From Lepidurus packardi (Eukaryota > Arthropoda > Branchiopoda > Notostraca > Triopsidae): DNA of 64,000 nt. The position numbers and the translations under genes are program-made. The stretch is taken from the NCBI GenBank assembly GCA_023053545.1, contig JAKZAN010000001.1:8824565-8888564 (forward strand), given 5' to 3'. This document shows, piece after piece, positions 22,064-36,300 of this stretch (the first letter of the stretch is position 1; every line of letters starts with the position of its first letter). A model generated the notes under the pieces. That model saw only the letters and a program-made list of their open reading frames with translations. It was not told the DNA's origin and did no database searches.

Positions 22064-22277
22064 AAATGACAGCATTACTTTCACACCACTTTTGATTAGC
22101 AAACATCGAATTAGTCGGTCCAGCCGTAAGAATCTTTTATCACAAAAAGGCTTGCAATGCGGCTTAAAAATACCGAATTCCACCTCAGGCAACGTTAAAT
22201 TGTCACAATCCAATAGCTATTCTCTAAACTACAAGTATGTTATTTTATCCTGAATTAATTTCTGAGAGTGAAAAACC

Positions 22278-24348
22278 TCAATTTGTAGGGAATTTCCACA
22301 CAGACCGTGTTCCTGCTTGCGAAAAACGAGATCTGGAAACTTTCGCTTCTAATCCATCGAAACGACTTGCGTCTCGTTTGAAACCAGGCAAAGTATTTTG
22401 TCCAGGGTCGTTAAAATTGCCACTGGGATCAAAGTTCGGATCAAATCCTGGCCCACCAATAGGCGGCGCAAAACCCCCTCCACCTCCGGGTTGAAAAGTT
22501 GGTCCACCAAAACCACCACCAGGTTGTTGTTGAAAAGAGTTATCCACCGTGCCACTTCCAGCAGGTGTGAATGATCCAGTGAGTGGATCAAAAAAGCCTG
22601 ATTGGGGTGGGTTTGACGGTAAAGGCTGTTGTGCAACTCCTCCTCCGGGTTGGAAAGTTGGTCCACCAGATCCACCTCCACCAGCAGGGATGAATGAGCC
22701 AGTGAGTGGGTCGAAAAAGCCCGATTGTGGTGGGTTTGCTGGTAGAGGCTGTTGTCCACCTGCTCCTCCTCCTCCTGCGCCGGGAAAACCTGGAAAGCCT
22801 CCCGAAGGTCCCAGACCGAACAAATCGTTAATACCACCAGTACCAGCTCCAGTACCAGCCCCAGGATTGTTTACCCCACCAGCCGCTGGATTACCAGGGG
22901 CAGCACCACCTCCTGTTGCATCTAAGAAATACAAATAAGAAGTTAGCTTAATCAAATATTATCAACAAAAAAGTACACATAACTACAAATAAATAGAAAC
23001 CGGATTTAGTAACAAAATAAAACATAGTGACACTAAAATATGTAACAAACAATGAATCCGTGAATGTACTTGTAATAATGCCTCCTAAGTTGCTAATAGC
23101 TCCTTGGAGTCCTCCAGGCGTGTCATTTAAACCTTGAATGAGAGCGTCAGTGGTGCTAGGGCACTTTGAATTTCGTCGACACCTATCTGGGTCGCGGTGG
23201 GTGTGGCCAGTGACTGCAGCTTCGAGGTAAGGGAACATTGCGTTGTCACCGAACTGCAACGCTCGCATAAAACTAAAAAGTTGCAATGGTGATATCTTAC
23301 AGAAATGCCTTAACGAAAATAATCCTTAACGAATGAAAAGGCACGACTTACTCTAGTAACTGGTTTGCATTAGGAAGCTCAAAACCACTTCGAGTGCTGT
23401 TGCTGGCGGTGCCAAATGATGTCAAGTTCCGACCAGCAACGGTTTCGCAGATCGTACGGCGGAGACAACCATGTTTGTCCAAGCTGTTGACGAGCCCCGC
23501 TATCCGTAACACAGGACCAAAACCAAGTCCCTGTCTGCGAAAATCAATTACCCAAATTAAATATTTGCATTAAAAATGACTATTGTCTTGATTTTAAGCC
23601 AACAAGAATAGACTTACGCGACATTACCAACGAGGTCACTAGAGCCTCCACTTCCTGTTCCAGATCCACCAAATAAGCCAAGACTGTTTAATAATCCCAA
23701 TCCCCCCGATTGTTGGTTGTCCAACCCACTTCCAAACTGTTGACCTCCTAAACCTCCTAAACCGCCTAAATTTGCAGCTCCTCCCAACAAACTGGTCAAT
23801 GGGTCCAATCCACCTAACTGTTGCTGCCCTAGACCACCTAATTGTTGCTGAGCAAAGCCATTCAACAGTTGCTGTCCAAAACCACCTAACTGTTGCTGAC
23901 CAAGACCATTAAGCAGTTGCTGTCCAAGACCATTAAACTGTTGCTGACCAACACCACCAAATTGTTGCTGAAGACTAAAAGGATCAAGTCCTCCAAACTG
24001 TGGTATTTGCCTTCTCTTCCGTTTGGTCTTTAAGTTAGCTTCTTCTGTTCCTCTTTCCGCTTCATTATTTGTTTCCGTGCTAAACTTTTCAGCGTGTTCT
24101 GTGGCTGTGGCTTCATCTTCCCACTCATCCCACAAAGGTAAAGCAGTTGATTCCACATTTCTCAGTTTATTCAAGTCTCGTGAACGCACCACATGATCTA
24201 CCAAGGTTTCCACCGTAGTAAGGAACAACTCGAGGATGAGCGCCTCATTCGGATCCAAATTTTCACTCGAAGTAGCTGCAGGTCGCGTTTCCAATACTGG
24301 AAATCCCATGAAAACGCAGTTAATAAATACTAACACTATAAAATGCAT
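22278..24348 (-). CDS. Secreted Gln/Gly-rich protein with furin-type site and four-cysteine module
   Basis: A four-exon minus-strand model gives 586 aa: 24348-23618, 23534-23352, 23272-23070, 22921-22278, with consistent phases. Residues 1 to about 22 form a signal peptide (MHFIVLVFINCVFMGFPVLE). A charged propeptide-like region ends in KTKRKRR (107-113), a furin-type cleavage site. Residues about 125-182 repeat (L/F)GQQ(Q)LLNG / GQQQLGG-type units. The conserved-looking core (about 250-350) has HGCLRRTICE (C267, C273) and DRCRRNSKCPST (C336, C342) and an N-linked glycosylation sequon (NLT, about 280). The order CLxRxICE...YxxA...C...CP recalls the arthropod DM4/12 family, but the spacing is not typical, so I treat that as tentative. 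The C-terminal third is Gly/Pro-rich with near-identical repeats (NPPQSGFFDPLTGSF, PTFQPGGG). The role is unknown; an extracellular matrix, cuticle or gland secretion is plausible. Confidence 0.8.
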
Positions 24349-27300
24349 TTTTCAAAGCAGAAAGGGCGAAGTTTTAGTTTAAATTAGAGCAAGGGAAGAT
24401 ACGTGTTGACTCTAGTTGAGAATCGCGGTCACTGACATGTTCATTTCAGTTTGCGTCTTATGGAAAACGCAGCACTCATGGAGAAAGTTGGGATTGTTTT
24501 CTTCGCCGCTCTTGCATTCTTTCCCCTGCAGGACTTAACACTGCGTTTTTCTTCACTCCATAATTGGAGTCAATTCTGGAGGGCTTCCACATCCTTTGGC
24601 ACACAGCATCAACACTAATACTGTAACCTCCTTTTCGGACGAAAACTTTCTCCCACCTTCGTCTTCTTCGATCGTTTGTTTTCCCCGTTAGTTGCTCACT
24701 CACGCGTCAGGAATTCCCGCTCTCCACCTCTTAGACTTCTAAACATAAAACCAATAAAACACAATATACGGACCCAGAAACGAGTTCAACATACGTATGC
24801 AGGTTCAATTAACTCATAAACGGATATGGATAGAAAATGATATTCTTCGTAAGTGTAACCCAAGAATTAAAACTGTGATGAAAACCCACAAGTAATAAAC
24901 CGAAACTATAGCTAATGCAAATGCAAATATTTCAGACAAAAAATGAGAAACCTTCAAGATAAAAGTAAAAATTTAGAATATAAGACGAATATAAACAAAT
25001 TGATCCTTAAAACAATACAAAACAACAACGAAAAAATTAAGAATAACGGAAAGGAAGAAAATGCCAATATAATTAAAACCCTAGCTTTAAAAGAAAATGT
25101 ACGAGATGTTAATGAAACATTAAACTTAAATTTACGTTTTACTACTAATGCACCCAATTTCCATAACGACGATGACTAGCTAAACCTGGCTCATTGTTGT
25201 GCATCTCTGCCATCACGCAAAAACCGTTACGGCTAATAAAACCTTGCGTTAGCTCTTGAAAAAGTCACGTGGCTTTAACATGGTAAAGAATTAGCCAGGT
25301 CCCGGCTTCACAATGGGTAAACTTGCCGCATTTCTAGAAATTACACACAAACTAACTCAACAGAAAGGTTATTTGCATGACAAACTGCGACCCAAAAACC
25401 GGTCACGTGTCTTCACTTTGCACCGCAAACTCCCTCTTGGCGTTAAATAAAAATCATAGAAAACCAGCTCCCCCTTGCTACTTCATCCAACACCTATAAA
25501 TTAACCTTATCTCTCCCACTGATGGACTTACATTAGCAATTACCACCCTCACTACCGCATCTCCCTATTGTTAAAGTCCACATAACTTTCTACCCCTGTC
25601 ATACAACGTTACCCTAAAAAGCTTATTATTACTGAACGTGTTTGACGTCCTATAAAAGCATCCAATGTCCCAGTAGTTCACCCCCTGCGCACCATATAAG
25701 TCACCGAGTTAATTTATATACCGGCCTTCTGCCTCTCAGCTACCAAAAAAGGTATTTCCCACACTTCTCCACACGATCTTGTTGTGCGGGAACGTTTGTA
25801 TAGCCGTAACCACGGCACTTACTGACAGCTTTTGTCCTCACCGAGCTTGTTGGGCCAGTAAACCATTAGTGATGGACAAGTCACGTGCCGGTGGCCAAAA
25901 ACAACACTAACCCTTTACGGGTTGGCTAGTGTGTGATGGACGTGAGAGAAGTCCTCAAACGAAGACTTGTGTCTTGTACAAGCTCGACTACACATAAATA
26001 ACAAGCAGACAAGTGCTCGCTTAATGATAATTGTCTTGCTCAACACAGCGTTACACTTTGACTTAAAGAATCATTAATCTAACGTCCTCGCCATATCCGA
26101 TGGGTCATTTCGCACTTTCGCAGTTTTGCATTGGTAAAATCCCTTGGCTCAATCCGGAAAATCTACCATTAAACCTCTTCCCATAATAACATCGTGGTTT
26201 CGGATTGTCGGTTGATGTGACCAAGTCCATTTATGGCATCCGTGTAATTCCCCAGTGCTGTAAGTGGCTTCAAAAGCCCTCGAAAAGCGTGCATGAGTTG
26301 ATAGTTGACAACCCAAAACGCGTGAAAGGGCTTGGCGGCTTTGAGAGAGCTAAATTGGGTGGCACTTTTAGCCCTTCATTCTCTCACTCTGCGTTTTAAA
26401 TCTCTCAAATCTTACCTCAAAGCGTCTTGTATGCGAATAAAGGAAGGCTGAAACTGACACGGTAGCCATTCTGGTAGCAAAGCGAACAATTCCGTAAGCT
26501 TCTCTCTCCCTTTCCATGGCTCTTGCAATGCATTGATAAGCAGTATACTTTCGAATAAATTTTACGTTTCGATGATTTTCTCTTCAATTGAGTCCTTCAG
26601 TCCTGTTTGGCTCACCCTATTGATATCTTGTGTGTGTGGTTGGAGAGGGCTGTCAAGTTCAGATGCTGCTCTTCTTACATGAAACGTGTGCCTGTGTGTG
26701 TACACCATTGAAATGTTAGTTCTAACGTATATGCCACATCCAGGAAAATGGAAGTATTAAAACTTACCCGCGCGGATGCAAGTGAAATGATCAGGAAATG
26801 TAGGACGAGTACATATCCATAATACTATGATGTCCACTGTCAGATAAAGGTAATAAGCAGCCAATTATGGGAACTGTTCTGGCTCAGTGTCCGTTCAAAG
26901 GGTCATTTGGGTAGCTGCTTTGGTTCAAAAAGAAGATCGCATATTATACCTTTGGGGTTTTGGGGTTTGCCTGAACCAAATTAGTAGGGTGTGGTGGCAG
27001 TATGGTTATATACCGACTAGCGGTACGCACTTATTTGAGCGTACACAGAAAGAGAAGGAACCTTACGGCGGATCTTTTCGTATACCTGGACAGCTTTTAC
27101 ATATGATAATAGGTGTAACTTAATGACCCCCCAACACACCATCACACGTGTGCCCATAACCTCACCAGACAAGCTCCAAAAACACTTATTGGCAAGTCTT
27201 CACTCAGTTTCCCTTTCCTAGAAACGCAAAACTAACACGCACGCAGCCAATCCATTTTCGTTCATTATACAATATATGGACTCGAGTCAGCGCTTCTTTC

Positions 27301-30300
27301 CCCTCTTTCGACAGCTATGAATCTAAAAGTTGAACGGGAAACTCATCAAGCGTGCAAATATGTCATTAGATCCATCTTTTAACACAGTACAATAACTCCC
27401 AATAACTCCCAAAGTACAATAAATGGGAAAATAAAATCTTGCACAATACAAAGAACTGGGCGCTTTACAACTGAAAAGGTTGTCCTGCCGTGCTACGACT
27501 TGCATATGCAAATGCTTCTTGCTATAATAAGTTTAGAAAGATGATGTTCTGAGGTTGCGAAAATTTTCGCAAGTATAATACAAGGAAACCCCCTTGCAGC
27601 TATTGTAGCGATCCTTTTGTGATCCTCAGGATTTCTTTGGATATAATAGTATCCGCAGCTATTGAATTCTCAAAGAAAGTTTGTGTCAAAGACTTCCCCC
27701 CTTTCGAACGACATTGCGCTACGACTGATGTTGCGCTACCTTGCAATTACGCTCAAGTTTTCGGTGGTTTTTCCCTTATTTACAACAAGGAAACTCTAAG
27801 TATATCTACTCCAAAGTTAACATCTGCAGCACCAACAATCAAGATCCAGATCCGTCGCTCCCGTAGTGCATTGAACCTCCCACCCTCGACCTTTGACCCC
27901 CGCTTCGGGTTGAAAGGGATATTCTCCCTACCTTACTTCTTTACTACCTGACTTTTCGTTTCTCTTTCGTATTTCACGGGTTTTGGCTAATGTTGACGTT
28001 GGGGGATGCCCTTATACTTTGCCAGCCACCAGAAGACATCATGATGACTGCTCTTGGCAGTTCACAAACTTAACCAAAGGCGAAAGCAGAGAAAACCCTA
28101 TGGGACTTGGGATACTAATGGTTGGCCTATTGTATGAAGTAAAAACCCTTAGTTATAACCTCACATGCAATCACTTGTTCTATGTTCGCTATATACCTGA
28201 CGGTATAATGTGTGGCCAAGGGGAAAAAAGGACCCATTATATACACCTTAGTTATAATACTCGTTCAGTTACATTGAAGGGGGGGAGGAAACCTTCTTCG
28301 CATATATGCTTGTAAAGGCATGAGGCGGATCACGTTTTACGTCTCTACTCAAGTAGAAACGACCCCCCTTAGTCAATATAATAGAATTACGGACTGGCTT
28401 CTTTTACAGCCTTCAGCATCAGCATTGAATCAAGGCCCATAAACATTATTACGCATGGCGTAATCGAACTGCTGTGCTCCCGGAGCATTTCATAGGTCTT
28501 CCAACCCCTTTTTTTCTTTGGCTAGAAAACCCAACACTGCCAAACACGAAGCAGTTCATTACATCATTAGTAACTCTTTTAACACGCTTACTCCCACTAT
28601 TTAAAATTAAAACCCTGTTCAAGAGCGCTTCATCGCCTCTGAATTAAACCTCTACAGCCCTGTACTCCCCCCCTTTAATTTTTGTTTTTTAAATTGGAAC
28701 CCCTTGCCAGTCAACCCTTCTTTCCTTCCAATTTAGAAAAGAATGGGACTCCATAGTCATTAGCTACACTTGACCAATTCGCAGCTGCTTATTAAACTTA
28801 ATTTTTTCAATGGCGTTCTTCGTATTTAAATTAATTTGCTCAACTTGAATTGTTCGGTGGATTTCATTCGGTGCTTCACAACGATGCCGACTGCAAGAAA
28901 ATTGTAACTCCATTCCGCGAGAGAATTTTTCGTTCAGATGATTTCAGTTGGGGTTGAAAAGATCGACTTACGAAGTTACGGTCAGAAACGGACAACACTC
29001 GCGTACCAAAAGTATCAAGTAGCATCTCGTGAGATGGCCATATGTAAATCTCTCCAGGCTCATTCATCTTGTTCCACACGTCACAGACGTTACCCTTAAC
29101 TAGACGACACCTTGTTTAACATAGATTGCTCCATCTGCGCTAAAGCATCAGCATCCCCTTTTGGGCAATGTGACAGTAAGTACAAAACGAATTTACCCGA
29201 AAGACAAGCCAACTTGACGGAGGAGTATAACAGCCAGTATCCTATACAAGAGGAACAGCGAAAGGGTTAACAAGGAGCTAAATAAACGAGCCATATGTGT
29301 TCTTATATGTCGAGTTATACCACATATACAGCTTATAAGCACCTCATTACCCAAGCCCCTTTGCTCCCTAACTTAATGAGATGAAATCCTAACATTCTGT
29401 GGTGTGCCATGTTTATAGTTCAAGTGTGGAACGTATATACGGTAATCGCAATGCGAGAAACCCTATTGTCACTCCATGGCGAGCCTGATCCATCAAGTAG
29501 GGCCTGTCAAGTGACCCTTTCCTAACCTCCAAGGCAATCTTTAGAGTGTCGTCCATCTCCCTTTACTTGTCGCGCACGAGAATCATGCAAATCGGGCAGA
29601 ATCGACTCATTGTGCAGGGGAAGTCCAATGGCTCTCCAGTGTCCACTCACGGCCTTCCAGACACACGTCAACCACAGACGTCTCTTGACACCAAATCCTA
29701 TCAATAGAACACGTCTTACCATGAGCCTGACCTCAGCAAAAAATTTTCGTAAGAAATATAAACGACTTTTTAATTTTTTTTAACTGACCATGGACCATCA
29801 ACCTTGCACAAAAGAACGGATTCCATACGGAAGTATGTTTTTGAAAATCAGTTCCATTTTTTGGACAAAAGAGGGGGATTTTCTATGAAATATGGGATTC
29901 GTAAGCTGTAAGACAAGCTCATTTTGCTTTTGGTCAAGCGTGACCTAGGATGGGCAGTCGTTTGTTCGTTCGCCTCGGCCTTTTCCTTGCTTTTCTCGTC
30001 TATGCAAAAGTCTTCAAGGTCCCAAACGGCCCATTGCGCTCATTGCCAGCCATCAAAAGCCAACGGAGCAAGCCAGAACCCAATCTTGGTACTCATGACC
30101 TCTGGACCCTCCTGACGGCCCCCACCAAGTTCACTTTGCATGCTTTGCATAGGTCAAGTATTAAATATATCTTGTATACCCAAAAGTTTCACCCCAATCT
30201 TGCCCTACGGCGATTTCCAATTGAACGATCGGGTAAAAAAAAGCAAGAAAGAAAACAATACGTTTCTGGTTCCCCCTTCTTCCAATCTTACCGTTTATGT

Positions 30301-31516
30301 TCGACACAACCCCAATTCCGGGCCCTGGACATTGTCCATCGATTATATGCATGGAACCGTAAGTCACCAGTTCAATTCACCCTCATAACCCCTAGAGAAA
30401 TTTTCGGGAAGATTTTCCTCAAGCCCCCAAAACTTTGCATGGATTAATCACTTGGAAAACTCCATGCGCTGACTCAGGCAGGACATAAATTCAGAAAAAT
30501 CAGAAACTCGGAATAATAACACAGAAAAACCCTCTTTTTAAGTTACATTCTTCTATAAACATTGCCAATTCAGAGTTAAAATTTAGAATGTACTTATGGT
30601 CAATATGTGAAACTAGCTACAGTGAAATAAATACAATAAATAGATTATTTGTATACGTTTTTGTGATGACGCTATTCAACTATATACAGTCTACTTGAGT
30701 TGCTTACTTCCGATAAAAATAACAGGAAATCAGAAGCTTAGTAGTACGAGCAAGCCTTAAGCTCTGGGTGCTATATGACCGCAAGTAAAAATACCGCTAA
30801 TGATAGCATATCCCACATCATTACAAGCACGTGGCGTTAGAAGCCATCTATGAAGTAATGGGGGTAAGAAAAAAATAAGCATCATGACAAGATAGATCCT
30901 TTTTGCCTTTTATCCTTGAAATGTGATAAAACGTTTCAAGTTTCGTTTATCTTGGACGGTTCTTCTTTTGCTCCTTCCCACGTTCTTTATAGTCCCTGAT
31001 TGAATATTTATACAGTCTATTGACACTTCAGACATTGTCATTGAAATGAAAGTGTTCACAGTAATTAATTAACAATGAAGACGGATGGATTTCACGTATG
31101 AAGTCTTATTTTGAAAGTCAAATTAGGCCAAACTCAATTCACACTTTATTCAAAGATTTTTTTGGAATCCAAATCGAGGTGATGATGGATCAACGATCAA
31201 GTCATCAACTTGATCTGACACGTACGTCGGTCTATTGCCACCGACGTCGCTCTCTCTCCAAATTTTTTTCTTTTTTTTTAGAAATCGGATAAACTAATAC
31301 GTCTCTTTCACTTTTAGCATAGATGCAGGGGTTTATTGTTGCAAAGGAAAATCTTGTGCTTGGCTGATCCCTTTTAGTTTTCAATAGCCTCTAAAGCTTT
31401 GGGCCGCGTAGACTTTACACCCCATTGTAATGGAAACCCAAACACCCTGGCCCCAAGTTCTATAGCAAAGTCAAAAAGGAGACGCTCTCTCTATACGTTA
31501 AGACTTTCTCGCTTTT
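24349..31516. other. Gene-poor region, part 1
   Basis: The first ~300 bp is the upstream region of the secreted-protein gene. Beyond it I find no exon set with domain content. Open frames such as 24943-25179 (lysine/asparagine-rich, in AT-rich DNA), 27983-28315 and 29950-30447 have no recognisable family, no conserved splice sites and no repeat partner. Nothing resembling tRNA, rRNA or snRNA was recognised. Confidence 0.4.
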
Positions 31517-31541
31517 TTATATATATATATATATATATATA
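31517..31541 (+). repeat. (TA)n microsatellite
   Basis: About twelve TA repeats, preceded by a T-run. Confidence 0.9.
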
Positions 31542-33225
31542 CACATAAAGAACTGTCGCCCTTATCAAATTGCTTCATTTGCATCCCGCTCACAGGACTG
31601 ACCCTACGTTCCGGATTGAATTTCAACCGTCGCCTTCTCAAGCTCGATGAAAGATTAGAAAACGCCCCCAAAAAAGTAACCCCCGGAAAACGTAAAATGA
31701 GAGAAGCATTAGCCGCTCAGTTAAACATGAGAACCTTATGACTGGCCGTATGGAGATTTTCTTCCCTTGTCACGTGGCCATTTCCATCCCTCAACCTCCA
31801 CCAGCAGTCATTAAAAACACACAAGACGCTAGGCTTCCAATAACGTGTGTGATCTTTTCGAATCCCTTCACCCAACAATCCAAATCTACAATCCTTATTC
31901 TTTTTAAATCGAGAAAATAATGGGGAAAAAAGAAAGTGGAGATTAAAACAAACAAAATGGCGGAAAGTAAAAGAAAAAAACATAAAACTTCGGTCTGCCA
32001 GACTAATTACGCGTATCTATAGCTAACATATGCTTCCATAACTGGAATATGATTCATGCCACTCATCCCGACATGAGCTTAATTGCACACCTGCAAAGAC
32101 TTTACTAGAAACGCATCAAAAAGGTCTATTTTTAACCCTCCACAATTGCCGGCGTATATATAACCCTCTTTCGCAAAGGGGTTGTTCAAACGAATAGAAT
32201 AAGACCACCCTATATGCATGATCAGCAGCATCAGACAACATACTATTGTCTCCTCATTTAGATATTATTTCTACATTAAAGTCCAGTCTCGGGAAAAAGA
32301 GGGGGTAGGGGAGGGGAGCAAGTGTTTTTGACTCATGCCCACCTGCAAACCCGATCCTTGACAGGGTTAGGTCAAACCCGCGGGGTTCAAAAGCTCACCC
32401 CTATAACATTTTAGTTGTTGGTCTCCCCCCCCCCCCCCTTTTTTCCACAATTAGTGTGGTTGTCACAGAAAAAGGTATCGATCCACAAAACTCTCCCAAA
32501 ATGTGCACGTGTGCAGGTTCTCGTAACGATAATACGCGGGGGAGATCAGGAAATAAACGAGCCAAATCGAGGGACAATAGGGAACTATATGCTCATTATG
32601 TTGCCAACAATGAAAGTTATAAGCTACCATAAACTTTCCAATAGGGAACTTCGGGGACTAAATTCGCTTAGGCATGAACTACACTATAAAAAAATCATTG
32701 CAATTTGACACTGAAATATACGTAATTTGTGTTAGAAAGTCTAAAACTTTTTCTATCGTTTACCATTTATTAAATAGTACAGTAGATGCCGCTTATCGTG
32801 ATCACGTTTGTCAAGTTAATATTGACCCTATTAAGCAGAGCTTCGAAGAACCGAAAACCGGAGATATGCAAGAGAATGCTACGATTAATTGGCACGTGAA
32901 ACGAACTGGCTTTTTTAAACCAAAGAAACAAACATCGCCTACTTTTTGATAATTCCACACACGTTTCCTTTTTCTAGGTTCACTGAACCACTACTGTTTT
33001 ATTTCGTAACGATTTTTCGACAATTTTGATAGAGATGATTGAGGGATTCCTAACTTAGCGGCCGCTTCCGTATGTGGAAATCTTTTACATTTAACTTATT
33101 ATAAGTTTGAATGAGCCGCAACTTCTCTTTTACATTCAAATCACCTCTTTCCTTGTTCGTAGCAATTTCTTTGGAACCACACGTCTAAAACACAACTAGC
33201 ACGGCGCCTTTGAAGCCTAATCTTA
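31542..33225. other. Gene-poor region, part 2
   Basis: No supported gene. It contains a 14-C run (32425-32438). At 32778 it has CAGTAGATGCCGCTTATCGTG, which resembles the terminal sequence of pogo/Tigger-like elements; no convincing inverted partner was found nearby, so it is not called as an element. Confidence 0.35.
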
Positions 33226-33312
33226 CGCTTAGAAAGGGTTCTCAACACGATAGTCCTTCTAAGTTTCCCAGTCAATTATAGGAACTGGTCATTCAATTTA
33301 ATAACCAGCTCA
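33226..33312. mobile_element. Fragment of the foldback element family
   Basis: Contains GGGTTCTCAACACGATAGTC, CTTCTAAGTTTCCCAGTCAATTA and GGTCATTCAATTTA in the same order as the arms of the elements at 7320-7885 and 8200-8750. Only part of one arm is present. Confidence 0.5.
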
Positions 33313-36300
33313 TCTGACTGTAAAATTTGATTCCATAAAGCGTCTGATTCTGGTGATCACAATATGCGGCAATATGGATTATATGTCGTTTACAATAATG
33401 TATTTTTGAATTAAAGACCTTCAATAATGAATTATCTTCGGATACGTTTAGAACGTAAATTACAATTTTCATGGAAAGTTTTGTTTGTAAATATATTGGC
33501 GTTAAACAACTTCTTATAGAGTAGGAAGGAAACTTCACTATAGAAAGGTTTAGGTTTACTTTTCTACTTAATATACACTTTAAGTGCTCGAGTGCTTGAT
33601 TTACATGAAAATGAAAGTGGAGCGATCTTCGATGGGGATAAAAAGGTGACAAATGCTACTAATTTGTCACATCTGAGGGCCCCGGATACAAGCATCGATA
33701 GCCTCTTCTAAATTTTTTTAAAAGCAATCTTATCCGCTTTTAGAGCTCAACTTGCAACGTAAAGATAAAAAGAAAAAAAGTAGTTTCAATGGCTCTTATT
33801 TCTCATCCCTTATTCGTATAGGTTTTTTCCCGCAGCGATGGTTATCAGCAGCAAGCCCTTCACACGGAAACGCATCCCTGTCGTTCTGATATGCTAATCA
33901 GCGTAAAGGAGCATGGATAGAGGGGACACCAACATACACATAGTTCCAAATATAACCCCCCGATAGTCTAAGATGGTGTCGGAAGTGATCCTCGACAAGG
34001 CCCAATTCCCCGAACAAATGAGCAGCCATTTGTAAATGTAAAGGAACCTCCGCCATTGCTACAGCTTTTCATTCCGCTGCCGCGCCACCAGACCGAAAAC
34101 TAAATTTCCGTAACCCCGGTTTACATTTGTAACCTGTATGGCTGTAACCCAACTCAAATCATAAGCTCATCAAGTCATTTGCACCAATCTTTGGCTATCC
34201 CATTCCCACCATAGGCCAAACTAAAAATTTCCATTCCGTCTAAACGAATAATAATCTAAACTAAATATAGCTCAACTCTATTAATTTTAAGGGTAGAAAG
34301 TATTGCAAGTAACATAATTCGTTTACTGTAGGTAGATTAGTTAATAAAAAATCTGAAACTGCAATAAAAATTGAAAAGACGCTTTCCAAGATAACACATT
34401 CAGTAAATGTTATCAAAGAAACACTTAAATATTGATAATAGAATCGGCTTAAGTCTGCATAGGGGATTGCTTCTGTGGTTAAGACAAAATTCCCGATCCC
34501 CCCTCCTAACACCATGGCTATTGTCACCACCAACGGTAAAGCTAATGGACGCTGGTCAAGTGGTGAACAGGCTAACCACCCACAACTCGGTTAAATTCTT
34601 GAAAAAATATAGAGTCGTCAACTTACTGTAAAGGAGGATTTAGCCAAGGGTGTTGTAGTTGTAAAAGGTAAAAACGAAAAGAGAATATCATCAAAAGAAC
34701 TGAAGAAAGATCCTTGTGACAACCTGTCACACCTGGTAATCTCTTTTAGGACTCAAATCTCTTAGTCAATTCCCTCTCTCTCCTTCTCTCTCTTTTTCTC
34801 TCCTCTGATCTCCGTCAGCCAAGTTATAGGGTCTATTTTGCAGAGCTTTGCCCCTCCACGGCCTAGCGAAAGGGTAAATAATCTTTGCACAAGGAGTGGA
34901 GCAGGGGGGAGTTGGGGGTTTGTGAATGTTTCGCCTGTTTGACCCCCGAGACCAAAACAGCATAAGTTTTAGAAAATCTGCATGGGGTCTTTGCTTTTAT
35001 GCATCTTTGGGTCTCGTGAATGCACTTGCTGGACAACAATACAGCTTGACAGGGCATTGACAAGCTTTGGTTTCCTTACATTATAACACAAGGTTCCAAT
35101 ATCTGGCCCCTCCCCCCCACCCAAAGCCCTTTCAACTTGGGTCAATTCGCAACAGCTTTATAGTTATAAAGTGCCCAACACCCCCCACCCCCAAGAAAAA
35201 AAGAAGGATGAGTTGACACTCACCTTTGCCTTGATATGTCCCCATTGTTGCCCCCAGTCGGGGCGAAGGAGGGGTATATATCCCTCCATGGAAATGATCC
35301 TGATGATCCATGCGTTCAAGGGTTTGTTCCTTGAAACCCACTCATCATGAGTAAACGACAAAAAGTCAAGTCATCCATGAAGTTGATTTGATATATAAGG
35401 GAAACCAAAAAGCCCCAAAGGCACGTGTATAAGATAGAAGGTACACGTGTTGTTGGTTAAGGCATAGGCTCGACTCACACTCAAAACTGATAAAAGTCCA
35501 CTACGTATACCTCTATAGGTTACCTCCTTGACTCACGAGCCAGAGATGTGCAGGTACTTTTTTGACGGTGCTTAAATATTCCCCGGTGAGTGAGTCATTC
35601 GTGAGCTCCAAAACGAGTCTTAATAGATATTACCACCTTCCTCATTTGCAGGTATGCGGGAGGGGAAAAGACCGGAAACCTTCAAATATTCGGTTCTTTT
35701 TTCTAAATGCAAATCATGTTGAGTCATCTGTGTAGTCGGTCACCGTGACACAAGCGGTAAGAGGCTTCCAAGAGGATGGTTTTCCAAACAGAAGCTGGGG
35801 AATGGGATCTAAAACAAAGGTAGAAGGGTTGAATTTCACCCTTTTTCTTCGGCTAACCAAAAGCTTTCGACGTCGAAAGACAAATACACTTCAAAGGTCC
35901 AGAGAGAGTAAAATGGTTCTTAATTACACAAGAGAACAATTTCGACGTTTTGCGATTTAATCTCTTATTTTTCTTTCAGTTAGAGTTGGTAAAGAGCCCT
36001 GGCTTCATTAACAACATGATTACACATGCTATTTCTCTTAGTGTTGTAATTTCAAGGAAAATTGCACAATCCCTAGCTGTAAACTGTTCGGAGATTTTAA
36101 TAGCGACTGTATTGAATGTACTTACGAGGAATCGCATATCGTGCAAATTGGCTGTATGAAAGCTGTTCAATCCATATGACAATGCAATTAAAATGTGAAG
36201 AAAACCGACCAGAGACGTGGCGAGATTGAGACTTCGCGAAAAGGCAATCAAAATCTGGTTCCCATGACCAAATCACTTGATGCGCCTTGCTATTAATGAC

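Noticed and set aside
22349-22938. Two long open frames, one on each strand, over the last exon of the secreted-protein gene
   Set aside because: They are frame shadows caused by the Gly/Pro-rich repeats. The minus-strand frame that splices in phase with the upstream exons is the one with a coherent protein.
32778-33070. Tigger-like MITE starting CAGTAGATGCCGCTTATCG
   Set aside because: Only one end is convincing; no inverted partner with a TA duplication was found within 500 bp.
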